Positions 23,906-33,201 of a stretch of 64,000 bases of DNA are shown here, in pieces. The notes beneath the pieces were generated by a model, which did no database searches, had not been told where the DNA came from, and saw only the letters and a program-made list of their open reading frames with translations. This DNA comes from Stenopsyche tienmushanensis (Eukaryota; Arthropoda; Insecta; Trichoptera; Stenopsychidae), in assembly GCA_008973525.1 (NCBI GenBank), contig WACJ01000126.1, positions 3,286,001 to 3,350,000 of the forward strand. Direction: 5' to 3'. Position 1 is the first letter of the stretch. Each line of letters opens with the position of its first letter. Position numbers and translations under genes: made by a program.

Positions 23906-25617
23906 AATGATATTATTCAGAATAAATTTGCTTGGATTTATTTTTAGCATTATCAAAGTGTTTAAAAGAATTATCCCTTAAGACTTCCTACTTTAAATGT
24001 TTTATTTTCTATTTACAGGTATGTACGAGTTCTATGCTTTACTGTGGAATGGACTGCATTTAAAATGTCAAGTAAGTAACACCAAAAGGAAAACTGCGTC
24101 CATTCCCAGTTTCTTCCTTTGTTCAAACTTAGTCCTCAGGAGAAACTATGCTTTTATTTTTCGCCGACTAAAATATAAAGCAAAACTTTTTAAAATTACT
24201 TTATCTCGCCCCTAATAAATATTTCATACAAACTGAATACGAAATTAAATTAAGCTAATATTTAGGGTCGGTAGTATATTTGTGAATTTGCGGTATAACT
24301 TGAATACTTTAAGTAAGATAAACGCGCCGCCTTGATTCTCTTAATAGTGTCGTTTGACCATGTTTCTCTATTTAAATGCGCTCTAATTAAATAAAATGCT
24401 AAGTCGGAAACATGATTTATATTCGTGTAGAACTTAGAGATTTAATTTTGCGCATTATAAGAGCGTTTCATTGCGCAATAAAGCGTTTGAAGGCTCGGTT
24501 ATTTGTGGAGATGAAAAATTTCCCAGACGAAATTGAAAACATTACTATGCTTTATGCCTTTTTAACTTTATGGTCTGTTTAAATTTTCACGTCCACTGGA
24601 GGCAACAAAATTTTAAATTTCATCAAGCTGAGCGCTTTCTTATCTACCGTCAGAAATAATTTCTCTTCGTTAACTGGCCGCCGTATGTTTTCCATGGAGC
24701 ACTCCAGCATCCCCATGAAAATGATGCGTAACCTGGAATATAATTGGGTCTCCAAATGACAGGCTGATTTCGCATCCCCGGCTGGGAAACAACTTTGTTT
24801 CGGAATTCTTTCGCCTTAATTTGGGAGCATCATTAATTTGAAACAGTGTAACCCGTGTTTACGTTTGGCCATATTACGCAATTATTTTCTCGCCAAATTA
24901 ATATTTTTGACATGGCCTAAATTAATGACTGTAGTAATACGACCTGCGTTTGGATATTTTAGAGAAATTTACAAGCACGCTTAATATTTGACATCATAGA
25001 AAATATATTCACTTAAAAAAAGGCTCGACCATAAAATACACCTAGTGTTCCATCATCAAAAAAAAACGACCTCCAACTTGGCATCCACCATGAAAAATAT
25101 TACAACCCCTTATTTTAATACGACGCAAGACCTTCCATACACGTTTTAATTTGCATTCGATGTCACCTTCAGCTTACAGCTGCTCAAAATGCTGATTAAC
25201 ATCAATTATTTTGCCAATGTTTAATTTTTTATAAATGGCGAATTTCACAAAATAAATTCACATCGTAATAACCTGCGTATAATCTAATAATATTTGAACG
25301 ACGTGAAAATTTCATTGATGATGATCGACAGAGGAAAATCTAAAAAGAAATACGGTACCTGTTACATCCCATATCAATATCCTGCGGGCTATCATCAATC
25401 TTGGTTAACGTTTCATATATAAATCATGTCGGAAATTGATGACCTCGAGATCCTTTTTGCCGAAAGCGAACTTCGGAAGATGATATTTTAATTCCTTCCT
25501 AACACATATTACGTAAGAAGGAGAGTATTATATATGTTCTTCCACATAAATCACATAAATGTTTGCATATAAATAAATTGGTTATAAGCTGGGAGAACAG
25601 TAACATTTTATACAGTA
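23906..25617. other. No supportable gene
   Basis: AT-rich with a slightly GC-richer patch at about 24,600-24,860. Only short frames without domains. Confidence 0.45.
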
Positions 25618-25890
25618 ATGGCACGTATTTATGTCCGAATCCCAGTGATTCAGAACGAGCATTCTTCCATATTGAGTTCGAAAAAAAAAACAAAGACGAA
25701 GAGAGTATCTTGCGTACATCGTACGATTTTATTATCGACTAATAATGATAATCCAAATGTGTTTCAAGTATATTTTTTATGTTTGCGCGAATATTGTGTG
25801 CTATCAATAGTATTTATTTATTTATATACAAGCTTCATACACGCTGCGGCGTTTCCTGACAAATAAATGGATTTATACGGACAATAAATG
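25618..25890 (+). repeat. Family D dispersed repeat
   Basis: Ordered blocks shared with 42.4 kb: GTGATTCAGAACGAGCATTC, GAGAGTATCTTGCGTACATC, GTACGATTTT, TATTGTGTGCTATCAATAGT, ACAAGCTTCATACACGCTGC and CCTGACAAATAAATGGATT. No conserved coding frame. Confidence 0.65.
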
Positions 25891-26031
25891 GCGGACATAC
25901 GAATATTGCATTTGAGTTTATGATGTTTTAAAATTAGCTCACTACTCAAAGGGTAAAATGTGACCAGTGAAGCGACGTGCCAAAAGTAAAGTGCTTCATT
26001 GATTTAAAGCTGCCCGATTTTTTTTATTGTT

Positions 26032-26387
26032 AGAACGCTTTGCCATCCGTTAGAATACAGTTAATCAGTGGCGATCGGGTACAAGTTTAAAAGTTGATGG
26101 TTTAATGTTGGTCCCAAACTGCTCAGCCTCGCATGGGGGTCGTGTTCCTCCCAATCATCACCCCCTGTTTGTGACTCGCCCTTGATCGCCATCGAAGCGT
26201 CAAAAGAACTGCACCCTGCATCTTATGGCGACGAAAGAGCGAGCCCCCAGTCGGCAAGGGGAATCGTAACATTGGTGTCAGAAGTGGGCATTTCTCTCGT
26301 ACGTCACTTTATTCAGGTTCAACTGTAATATTTGTGAGGCACGATCGCCACTGATTAACTGTATTCTAATGGATGGCATAGTGTTCT
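26032..26387. repeat. Inverted repeat (46-bp arms) enclosing an LTR end and primer-binding site
   Basis: Arms 26,032-26,077 and 26,342-26,387 are inverted copies with 3 mismatches in 46. Both include TTAGAATACAGTTAATCAGT and GGCGATCG. The 264-bp interior ends an LTR (CGTAACA, about 26,270) followed by TGGTGTCAGAAGTGGGCA, matching 16 bases of the tRNA-Leu(CAA) primer site. CAGTGGCGATCG at the inner edge resembles a hAT terminus, but the symmetry extends beyond it, so the element class is unclear. Confidence 0.75.
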
Positions 26388-26467
26388 TTAGATTTTTTCA
26401 CGTTTATATCATATATGAAGGTCCATGGGCAGGGGACTGTTCATTTTAAACAAATTATGTATAAAAT

Positions 26468-26689
26468 TCATAATTTGTCTAAATCATGAATTTTACATAC
26501 CTCACACGGCATTTCCCGTATTTTATCGGGCCGTTTTTGGAGCACTGACGTTAATATATCGCTCCGCATACTGGCAATTTTAAGTTCCTCGCGAAGACGC
26601 TGAGTTTCTATTTCGAGGTCGCCTCTATCTTCCTCCATTATCACTTCCTCGTTTGTTGTTTTCACCGGTACTCTCTTCCGTCTATCCAT
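26468..26689 (-). CDS. Short gag-like 5' ORF of an LTR retrotransposon, truncated
   Basis: A 73-codon frame starting 28 nt downstream of the primer-binding site of the minus-strand LTR at 26,727-27,086, exactly where gag begins in LTR retrotransposons. The product is highly charged, with a basic start (MDRRKRVPVK) and an acidic, heptad-like middle (EEDRGDLEIETQRLREELK) that suggests a coiled coil. It stops at DLDKL without any nucleocapsid, protease or polymerase sequence, and AT-rich unrelated DNA follows. The assignment as gag rests on position, not on similarity. A chance ORF remains possible. Confidence 0.45.
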   Translation of the reverse strand: MDRRKRVPVKTTNEEVIMEEDRGDLEIETQRLREELKIASMRSDILTSVLQKRPDKIREMPCEVCKIHDLDKL

Positions 26690-26716
26690 TCGCGTCTCGG
26701 CCGAGTTCGCCGTTTT

Positions 26717-26725
26717 CTGACACCA
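26717..26725 (-). promoter_or_regulatory. Primer-binding site start (TGGTGTCAG)
   Basis: On the minus strand TGGTGTCAGAA lies one base after the LTR 3' end ACGTTACA. It matches the 3' end of tRNA-Leu(CAA) plus CCA for 11 bases. It then diverges (AACGG instead of GTGGG), so the primer may be a different isoacceptor or the site has decayed. Confidence 0.7.
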
Positions 26726-26726
26726 G

Positions 26727-27086
26727 TGTAACGTTTCTCAGTGTACGTCACCTTTGCCTGTTACAGTCCAGCCACACAGACACCGGCGGTAGACGAGAAG
26801 ATTTCTTCCCGCAAATTCCCGGGCGATTACCGGTCCGTTCCTTATCGGACCCGGTGAGACGTGGAGGACGGAATGTACGCGGTGTAAAAATGAAACGCGA
26901 TAATATGGTTACGCAATCTTTATTTCGTGAGACCACGTGTCGCGGAGCCGCAAGGCAGAGTTCACAAACAGTAAGCGCGCTCGCTCTCTCCTTGCGGAAC
27001 TGGATCTCGCTCCTCCACGTGAGCAGAGCTCCACCGCCGCGTTGCGCGCGCACCCTTTCTTCCCCCTCCCCACGGTCCGCGCTACA
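26727..27086 (-). mobile_element. GC-rich LTR with TG...CA ends
   Basis: A 360-bp LTR on the minus strand beginning TGTAGCGCGGACC and ending ACGTTACA, directly followed by a primer-binding site and a gag-like ORF. It is far richer in GC and CpG than its surroundings. Internally it has CACGTGGTCTCACG followed by AATAAAGATTGCG, a plausible polyadenylation signal. The ends match the AT-richer LTR family in this window, but the body does not, so it is a separate family or subfamily. A frame of 129 codons runs through it on the minus strand but is not conserved in position or ends. No partner LTR occurs within the window. Confidence 0.75.
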
Positions 27087-28115
27087 TGGTATAAATTTGA
27101 CCGAAAATTGCACTTTTTTGTACCAAAAATGTACCAAAAATCATTTTTTTAAATTTCCTCGTTTAATCATGAGTTGTGTTAGTGTATCCCATAAGTTTCT
27201 TTCGCTTTCACATTAAGAAAAAACTAACAATAATTTGTATTACATCAAAATTTATTGAATAATGTATGCAAAATATTCAATCTAATGCATTTTTAAATTG
27301 TTGTTTTATGTAAGTCTTTTGAAAATGATTTTTTTAAGCAGTTTGTCCACTGTCCATGTGTAGTCGATGGAGAAAAATACCCCGACCCTCTGCAATCCTA
27401 TTCAGGTTTTATCCAAACTTTTGGACCGCTTGGACACAGGAAACTTATGACCACTCTTAACAACTTTAGGGCTTTCTTTAATAAATTTGGGGAAAAATGC
27501 ATTCCTGGGACCTTCTACGATCTCGATAGGATCGTAGAGGCATTGATCGGCTGGAAAGGAGGATAAATACAAAATAACTATAAAGGCGGCCAGCAGGAAA
27601 AAGTGAAGATTTGGGATGTGGTTCAGGAGGTGATTTTTATGAGTCCAATTAATTCTGGAAGAAATCAAAGTCAAAGAGCGTTTACCCATAATTTGTTTAT
27701 GCTGCATTTTTCAATTCTTATGGCAATAATATGCAAGAACAGCTTGGAGAAACATGCAATCACATTTCTGAAATAGATTTCATCCACTAAATAAGTGCAC
27801 TCTCACTCTTTTAAATCTAGAAAAATCAGTATTACACTACATTTTTGTTACAAAAACTACATGAGAATATAAAATTGAAGTAGTTTTACTGCAGCGTTAT
27901 CTTGATGGAAAAAAATTGTGTCAACAATGCCTCGTAAATTTACAAGCCCTTATTCAAACACACATAATGAGCTCATAAATTGCATAGGTTCCCCGTATGA
28001 TTTGCACTGTGAGCCCCCAGAATGTGATTAAACGAGTAATGAATTTGATTTAGGTATTAATAGCATTTAATTTAACATAAATTAGCATAGGCCATCGATC
28101 TATAAATGTCAAGCG
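27087..28115. other. No supportable gene
   Basis: AT-rich DNA with short frames lacking domains. No repeat partner recognised. Confidence 0.45.
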
Positions 28116-29125
28116 TTGCATAATTTAACGCGTATGTTTGTGTATGAAATTCGTTCCAAGAGCGAGTTTATTGTTACGTCGCAAGGCATCCGTGTGATCT
28201 TATTCCTCGAATGCTTATGGAAATTATTGAAGGGTTTGTGGGTATTTTTTCGGAAATGCTTCATGAGCATCTTTCGATTCGGCGAGATTGTTTGCGCTGT
28301 AATATATGCAAATAACCGAGATCAAGTTTCAATCGTCTCTTCATTAGAGCTCGCAGATGCTCGGGTGGCTGAGGCGTAAGTCTCAAGTTATATAATCCCT
28401 CGCTAGATCCATCTTGGAAACTAATTTGAACTACAAATTGAGTAAAATAAACCAACTTAAATAGTTATCAGTCAACAGGGATAGGCTTACGTCTTACAAT
28501 TTGCTCTCACTTATACGCAAGTACGTATAGGGACTAAATCTTGGATATGCCATTATAGAAGTGTCTCCGGAGAATCTGCCTTAGCGATCTCATCTTGGGG
28601 CTCTATATACGCGTTGTAACACTCAAATTTTTTATACTTTTAATATAAAGCGTTGCGTGTTTTTTTCCGCGAGGGAATGCTGATAATTGGCGCCAAAAAC
28701 TGAGATTTTGACTTGCAAATTTGAAATTATATTTTATGTTAATATCCAAAGAAGTGATTTAAAGACGTTGCTTTTAAATGGTAATAAACCCCACTTAGTA
28801 ATTTTAATACATCTCAACATCTTACATTAAAAAAAGGAACCCTTGTCCGTCAAGGGGAGTATTAAATTAAGATGAGTACTCTTCCTTTTGCACTTTTACT
28901 TTCCATCATAAAACATGTTTTTTATAAGTGTTATGAACATAAAAAAAAATACTAAGAATCACAAATTAACATTCGGCGTACTTAAAAACAATATTTTTAT
29001 AATATTAAGACCAGGCTAAAATTCCAGCAATTATAAATTCAAGGGAAAATTTCGCGCGAAATATTCAATTACCGCGTAAATATGCGCGTTGATTCATATA
29101 GAGCCGTTCAGCATTATTCCGCTCC
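28116..29125. other. No gene; one half of an old duplication
   Basis: The segment 28,335-28,455 is related to 9,265-9,395 by the shared blocks CTCTTCATTAG, GTTATATAATCC, GATCCATCTTGG and ACAAATTGAGTAAAA. Small frames on both strands are not conserved between the two. The rest is AT-rich with no recognised feature. Confidence 0.45.
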
Positions 29126-29725
29126 AAAAAAAAATCCAAAATTCTGATTATTTAAGGAGTTACAGCTATTTTAGTGACGCAGTAACTAAGCCAGTCCTAC
29201 CAGAATTAAATCTTTAAACGCGCTTCTCTCGGAACTACTTTTTTCAACACGGTTGACATAATATCTCAAGTTTTAATTAACATATTTACTTTAAATTTGG
29301 TATAAACCTTTTTTATATAATCATTTATTGTCCCTACCAGATTTATGTCGAAATTTTATTTTTAACTATTAAAAAAAAATTAAACTTAAAAAAATAATGC
29401 CATAAAATGACTTAAATATTTTTCGCCATTTTTTGAAAATAAAAATATATTATTTTTTGAGGTAGAGACTATAGCGACATTTATATTAATTAAGAATCTT
29501 GTTTATTTTTTTATTTTAGATTACTATGAGGGTTGAAATCGTGTCAACTAAGATACACCATTTTCTAACCCCCTTACATTTTTATCAACCTATAACTTTT
29601 TTTGTATGTTTTGAATAGATCAATAAATATTCAGTTAAAAATGTAAATTAAAAATATTTTTTGTTTATTTTTTATCAAATTTATAGAAAACCCCTAATTT
29701 TGTGCCTCTAGACTAGAATTTCCTT
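29126..29725 (-). mobile_element. Family A element, minus strand, near complete
   Basis: One end at 29,708-29,725 (CTAGACTAGAATTTCCTT) is the family A terminal repeat. Reading the minus strand from there, the blocks follow in order: CTAGAGGCACAAAATTAGGG, ATAGGTTGATAAAAATGTAA, GGGTTAGAAAATGG, GTCGCTATAG, CATAAATCTGGTAGGG, GAGATATTATGTCAACCGTG and AATAGCTGTAACTCC. The other terminus is not recognisable near 29,126. Confidence 0.65.
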
Positions 29726-29894
29726 GAAGCATTTCAACATCTTAAAAAATATGTTTACTCAGTTTGTATTGAGACACGGTTTAAGAAACACATATTTTAT
29801 TACTAATTAAAAGTGAGGGTCATGTATTCATTATTTTTATTTTTATTTGACAATGAAAGTATAACAAGAAGCAGGGGCTTTCCCCGCTCCCAAG
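29726..29894. other. LTR-like flank on the 3' side of the R1 insertion
   Basis: The minus strand reads CTTGGGAGCGGGGAAAGCCC immediately after the target duplication. This continues the LTR-like sequence that resumes beyond the other end of the R1 element at 34,719. Confidence 0.5.
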
Positions 29895-29906
29895 TGGGTT
29901 TATTCA

Positions 29907-29909
<3 letters not shown>
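29895..29909. repeat. Target-site duplication, copy 1
   Basis: TGGGTTTATTCATCT is identical to 34,704-34,718 on the other side of the R1 element. One base at each edge is ambiguous because the first base of the element and the first base of the tail match it. Confidence 0.9.

Positions 29910-29960
<51 letters not shown>
29910..29960 (-). other. Poly(A) tail of the R1 element (poly(T) on plus)
   Basis: An uninterrupted run of T on the plus strand (29,909-29,960, 52 bases including one base shared with the target duplication) follows the 3' UTR on the minus strand. Uninterrupted homopolymers of this length decay fast, which supports a young age. Confidence 0.95.
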
Positions 29961-30180
29961 CGAAGGAGGGGAATCTTCAAGAAGACGCCTCCTTCTGAGG
30001 TAGTGTGAGGTTTGACTAAGCATTGGTAATGCGTCTCGCTAGTATTTGACTGAGCATCGCCAGACTCACTAAACCCCTCCTCCGGTTCCGCCGCCACCCG
30101 GCTACCGCGAAGTATTGCTCTAGGGTGGCGGTATGTGTCCCTCTAGGGCCTCGTGTTAACGTGAATTCTTCACAGTTCTT
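29961..30180 (-). other. 3' UTR of the R1 element
   Basis: About 220 nt between the ORF2 stop (TAG) and the A run. Parts recur in the decayed copy at 6,768-6,900 (GAAGGAGGGAATCTTC, GGTAGTGTG, ACTAAACCC). Reverse transcription starts in this region, so its conservation between copies is expected. Confidence 0.85.
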
Positions 30181-33100
30181 CTATTCTTGATATATCTCTG
30201 CTGGGTTTTCTCGCTCATGGGTTGAGGAGGAGGAGGATGCTTCGGTTCGTGTCCGACGTCTCAGTCGTTCAGCATCCTCCTTCTGCAGCATAACGCACGC
30301 GACGTATCTGGACAACGCGTTCCATGCCCTGGCATTGGTTAGCATCGTAGGGACCATGTTGCTGGGAGTGAGTGAATTGACTTCAAGCTCCTCCCGCAGT
30401 GTATCCCTCTCTGTGCTCCAAGCCGGGCAGTCGAATAGCGTGTGCGCGGCATCGTCCAGCTCCGCTCCGCAATGGTGACAATTCGGACCGGCCTCTTTTT
30501 GAATCCTGTGCAGGTAGCTACCAAAGCAGCCATGCCCAGTGAGTGCCTGGGTAAGGTGGTAGCACAGCTGACCGTGTTTCCTAGCTGTCCAGGGCTTAAG
30601 GTCAGGGATGAGCCGATGGGTCCATCGACCTTTGGTGGAGCTGTCCCATCGGGACTGCCATTCCACCATGGTGGACTGCCTAGCTCTTTGTCTGGTTTCC
30701 CCGGTGCGTATAGCTTTCCTTTCTTTTGCGAGCAGGTCGATTGGCGGAATGGCAGTCAGTGCCAGGACTGCGTCTTCTGACACTGTGCGATATGCTGCTG
30801 CGACTCTGATCGCGCTTCTCCTTTGTACTCTAGCCAGATTGAGCCTGGCCCTTTCGAAGTGTAGTGCCTCGGCCCATATTGGAGCTCCGTACAATAGTAC
30901 CGAGTGCACCACCTCGTTATATAGTCTTCGACGGTTTGTCTTAGGGCCACCGATGTTAGGCATCAACCTAGCTAGACCTTCCGCAATACTAGCCGCCTTT
31001 GTTGCGGCCTTCTCCGTATGTGTAACAAAACGGAGCTTATCGTCAATTTCAACCCCCAAGTAACGGATGGATCTTGAGAACTTGATCTCACAGTTCTCGA
31101 TACTCAGAGGTGGGGGCGCAAGCTTTCTTCGCCTAGTAAAGAATATGGCCTCAGTCTTCTGGGCGGCAAGCTGCAGTCCAGCCCCCGTCAACCAGTTCCT
31201 GACCCTCCTTAGCGTGTCTTCGCAGATTATTTCGAGGTACTCCGTTTTGGCGGTGACTAGTATTGCGACGTCGTCAGCGAAGGCGACCATTTTGGCGCCC
31301 TCCATGAGCGGTGTCCTCAATAAGCCATCATACATTGCGTTCCACAGGGTGGGTCCGAGCACCGAACCCTGTGGAACTCCCGCGGTAACTGGTCTTTGTT
31401 TGCTCGTCCCGTCGGCTTCTGTATATATTAGTGTCCTCTCGTGCAGGTAGCTCTCCACCATTCTGGCTAAGTATGGCGGGACGTCAATTTCCTTCAAGGC
31501 CTTGTTTATTAAGTTCCATCTTGCGGAGTTGAAGGCGTTCTTGACGTCCAAGGCTATCATTACTACGTGTTTACTTGCCTTGATACTGCCACCCCACGCC
31601 TGTTTCACCGTGTCAACGACCTCGGTGACAGCGTCGATTGTGGAGCGGCCTGCACGGAAGCCGTACTGTTGCGGGGATAACGCAGGTTCGATAAACTGCT
31701 GGAGTCGCTGGAGCAATAGTCTCTCCAGCAGTTTCCCTAGCCCGTCCAACATGCACAGCGGTCTATAGGCCGACGGTCCCGATGTTGTCTTCCCTTTGGG
31801 GATGAGCACCAGCTTCTGGCGCTTCCAAGGTAGTGGGAAGATCCCTTCCGATAAGCAAATATTAAATACCGTTAGCAGGAGGTCCGGGTCAATGCCGGCG
31901 ACCAGGCCGATGACTATATTGGGCACTCCATCTAGTCCAGGGGCTTTCTTTGTCGCCAGACGCTTTGCAGCCTTGGCGAGCTCTTCCACGGTGAAGGGGG
32001 GTCCCGTCTCCTCAGGTGTTCCAAGGGATATGGTTACCGAGTCTACTGGTGGTGGGCTCGGAAAGAGCTTGTCTACCGTTGCTTTGAGGTTTTCGGGGCT
32101 GCTCAGGAACGGATCTATTTTCGCAGATCGGAGTTTGCGTCTCACGATCTTGTAGGGTTTTCCCCACGGATCTGCGTTCACAGACTCGCATAGCTCGTCC
32201 CAGCACTGTGCTTTGCTTTGCCTGATGGCATCGCGCAGTGCTTTCCTCGCATTCTTGTATCCTAGGCGCAGTTCATCAGAGCTCGGGTGTCGCTGCGTCC
32301 GGCGGTGCCAGGCGATGCACTGTCTCCGTAACTCAGCAATGTTGTCGTTCCACCAGTATACCGGCGCTCTTCTTGTTCCCGCAGCACGTCTAGGCATTGC
32401 AGCGTTGCAGGTGAAGTGGAGGAGTTTATTGACTAGAGTCGTGATCTCCTCTGCTCCCGCTCCACTTGCCGCTGCATCCGTAACCATTTTACGCTTGAGG
32501 GCTAAAGCCTGCTCGAGTGCCGGTGCGTCTAGCTTACCGATGGCCCATCCCCCGTTTAGGTTCCGGCTGTGTATTGGTGCACAGCCGCTAATCTTAAACT
32601 GAATGTATCGATGGTCACTATGTGAGTAGATATCAACGACCTGCCATTCTCCGACTCTTGTCGTCGCCGATTCGCTGACAAATGTGACATCGATAACGGA
32701 GGCACTCTCCCTGCGCACGAATGTGTGCGCGCCAGTATTCAGTGCGTGGAGCCTCAATTGTGCCGCCATGTCGGCGAGGAGAGCGCCCCGCCTATCAGTC
32801 CTAGGAGAGCCCCATTCTGGGGCTTTAGCGTTGAAGTCGCCTGCAACGATGACCGGGTGGGTAGAGGTTCGTATACTGTCGGCTAGGCGCGTAAGGTCGC
32901 CCGCGAATTCGGCATACGTAGAGTTCGGTGAGAAGTAACAAGAATAGATTCTCATTCCTCCCGTCTCTATCCAGGTCCAGCCGTCGCTGGGATCCCTCGG
33001 AGTTCCAGTTATGAGTAGCTGAGGAGTAGCCACCCAGATCGCTGCTCTGTTGTCAGCACTGGGAATGAGGCGCGGATTGTTATAGTTTTGATACTGCTCG

Positions 33101-33201
33101 GAGATCAGTACGAGGTCCGCTTCCCTTTCCTCTGCTATCTTCTGCATGAGGTCTTGGGCCGCCCTGCAGCAGTTAAGGTTTATCTGGAGGACGCTGGCCA
33201 T
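30181..33201 (-). CDS. ORF2: endonuclease-reverse transcriptase of R1-clade element
   Basis: A 1,006-residue polyprotein that nicks the target and copies the element RNA by target-primed reverse transcription. N-terminal APE-type endonuclease (about 1-205): QINLN at 6-10, catalytic E35 in LISEQY, GDFNAKAPEWG from 121, D171 in VIDVTF, and SDH at 195-197. Linker with PGLDG at 421-425. Reverse transcriptase about 420-760: PKGKTTSGPSAYRP (468-481), QYGFRAGRST (512-521), motif A D552 in ALDVKNAFN, GVPQGSVLGP (608-617), FADD at 641-644. C-terminal zinc motif C908, C911, H920, C925 after GHGCFGSYL. A Ser run and Glu-rich end close the protein. The start ATG lies within the ORF1 tail, with an in-frame TAA only two codons upstream, so this ATG is the first possible start. 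No frameshift or internal stop is visible. No RNase H domain is seen, as usual for R1. Confidence 0.95.
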   Translation of the reverse strand: MASVLQINLNCCRAAQDLMQKIAEEREADLVLISEQYQNYNNPRLIPSADNRAAIWVATPQLLITGTPRDPSDGWTWIETGGMRIYSCYFSPNSTYAEFAGDLTRLADSIRTSTHPVIVAGDFNAKAPEWGSPRTDRRGALLADMAAQLRLHALNTGAHTFVRRESASVIDVTFVSESATTRVGEWQVVDIYSHSDHRYIQFKISGCAPIHSRNLNGGWAIGKLDAPALEQALALKRKMVTDAAASGAGAEEITTLVNKLLHFTCNAAMPRRAAGTRRAPVYWWNDNIAELRRQCIAWHRRTQRHPSSDELRLGYKNARKALRDAIRQSKAQCWDELCESVNADPWGKPYKIVRRKLRSAKIDPFLSSPENLKATVDKLFPSPPPVDSVTISLGTPEETGPPFTVEELAKAAKRLATKKAPGLDGVPNIVIGLVAGIDPDLLLTVFNICLSEGIFPLPWKRQKLVLIPKGKTTSGPSAYRPLCMLDGLGKLLERLLLQRLQQFIEPALSPQQYGFRAGRSTIDAVTEVVDTVKQAWGGSIKASKHVVMIALDVKNAFNSARWNLINKALKEIDVPPYLARMVESYLHERTLIYTEADGTSKQRPVTAGVPQGSVLGPTLWNAMYDGLLRTPLMEGAKMVAFADDVAILVTAKTEYLEIICEDTLRRVRNWLTGAGLQLAAQKTEAIFFTRRRKLAPPPLSIENCEIKFSRSIRYLGVEIDDKLRFVTHTEKAATKAASIAEGLARLMPNIGGPKTNRRRLYNEVVHSVLLYGAPIWAEALHFERARLNLARVQRRSAIRVAAAYRTVSEDAVLALTAIPPIDLLAKERKAIRTGETRQRARQSTMVEWQSRWDSSTKGRWTHRLIPDLKPWTARKHGQLCYHLTQALTGHGCFGSYLHRIQKEAGPNCHHCGAELDDAAHTLFDCPAWSTERDTLREELEVNSLTPSNMVPTMLTNARAWNALSRYVACVMLQKEDAERLRRRTRTEASSSSSTHERENPAEIYQE
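33180..33201 (-). promoter_or_regulatory. ORF1/ORF2 overlap at TAAAAAATGG
   Basis: ORF1 reads AAA AAA TGG while ORF2 starts ATG using the last A of the same run. ORF2's frame has TAA just before AAA ATG. ORF2 must therefore be reached either by termination-reinitiation at this ATG or by a -1 slip on the six A residues. Which mechanism operates is not visible in sequence. Confidence 0.7.

Noticed and set aside
26748..27216. Frames of 129 and 187 codons on opposite strands at 26.7-27.2 kb
   Set aside because: They run through the GC-rich LTR, where stop codons are rare. LTRs do not encode protein and no domain is seen.
29813..29998. 61-codon frame with a Phe run, and the opposite Lys-run frame
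   Set aside because: Translation of the poly(T)/poly(A) tail of the R1 element, not a protein.
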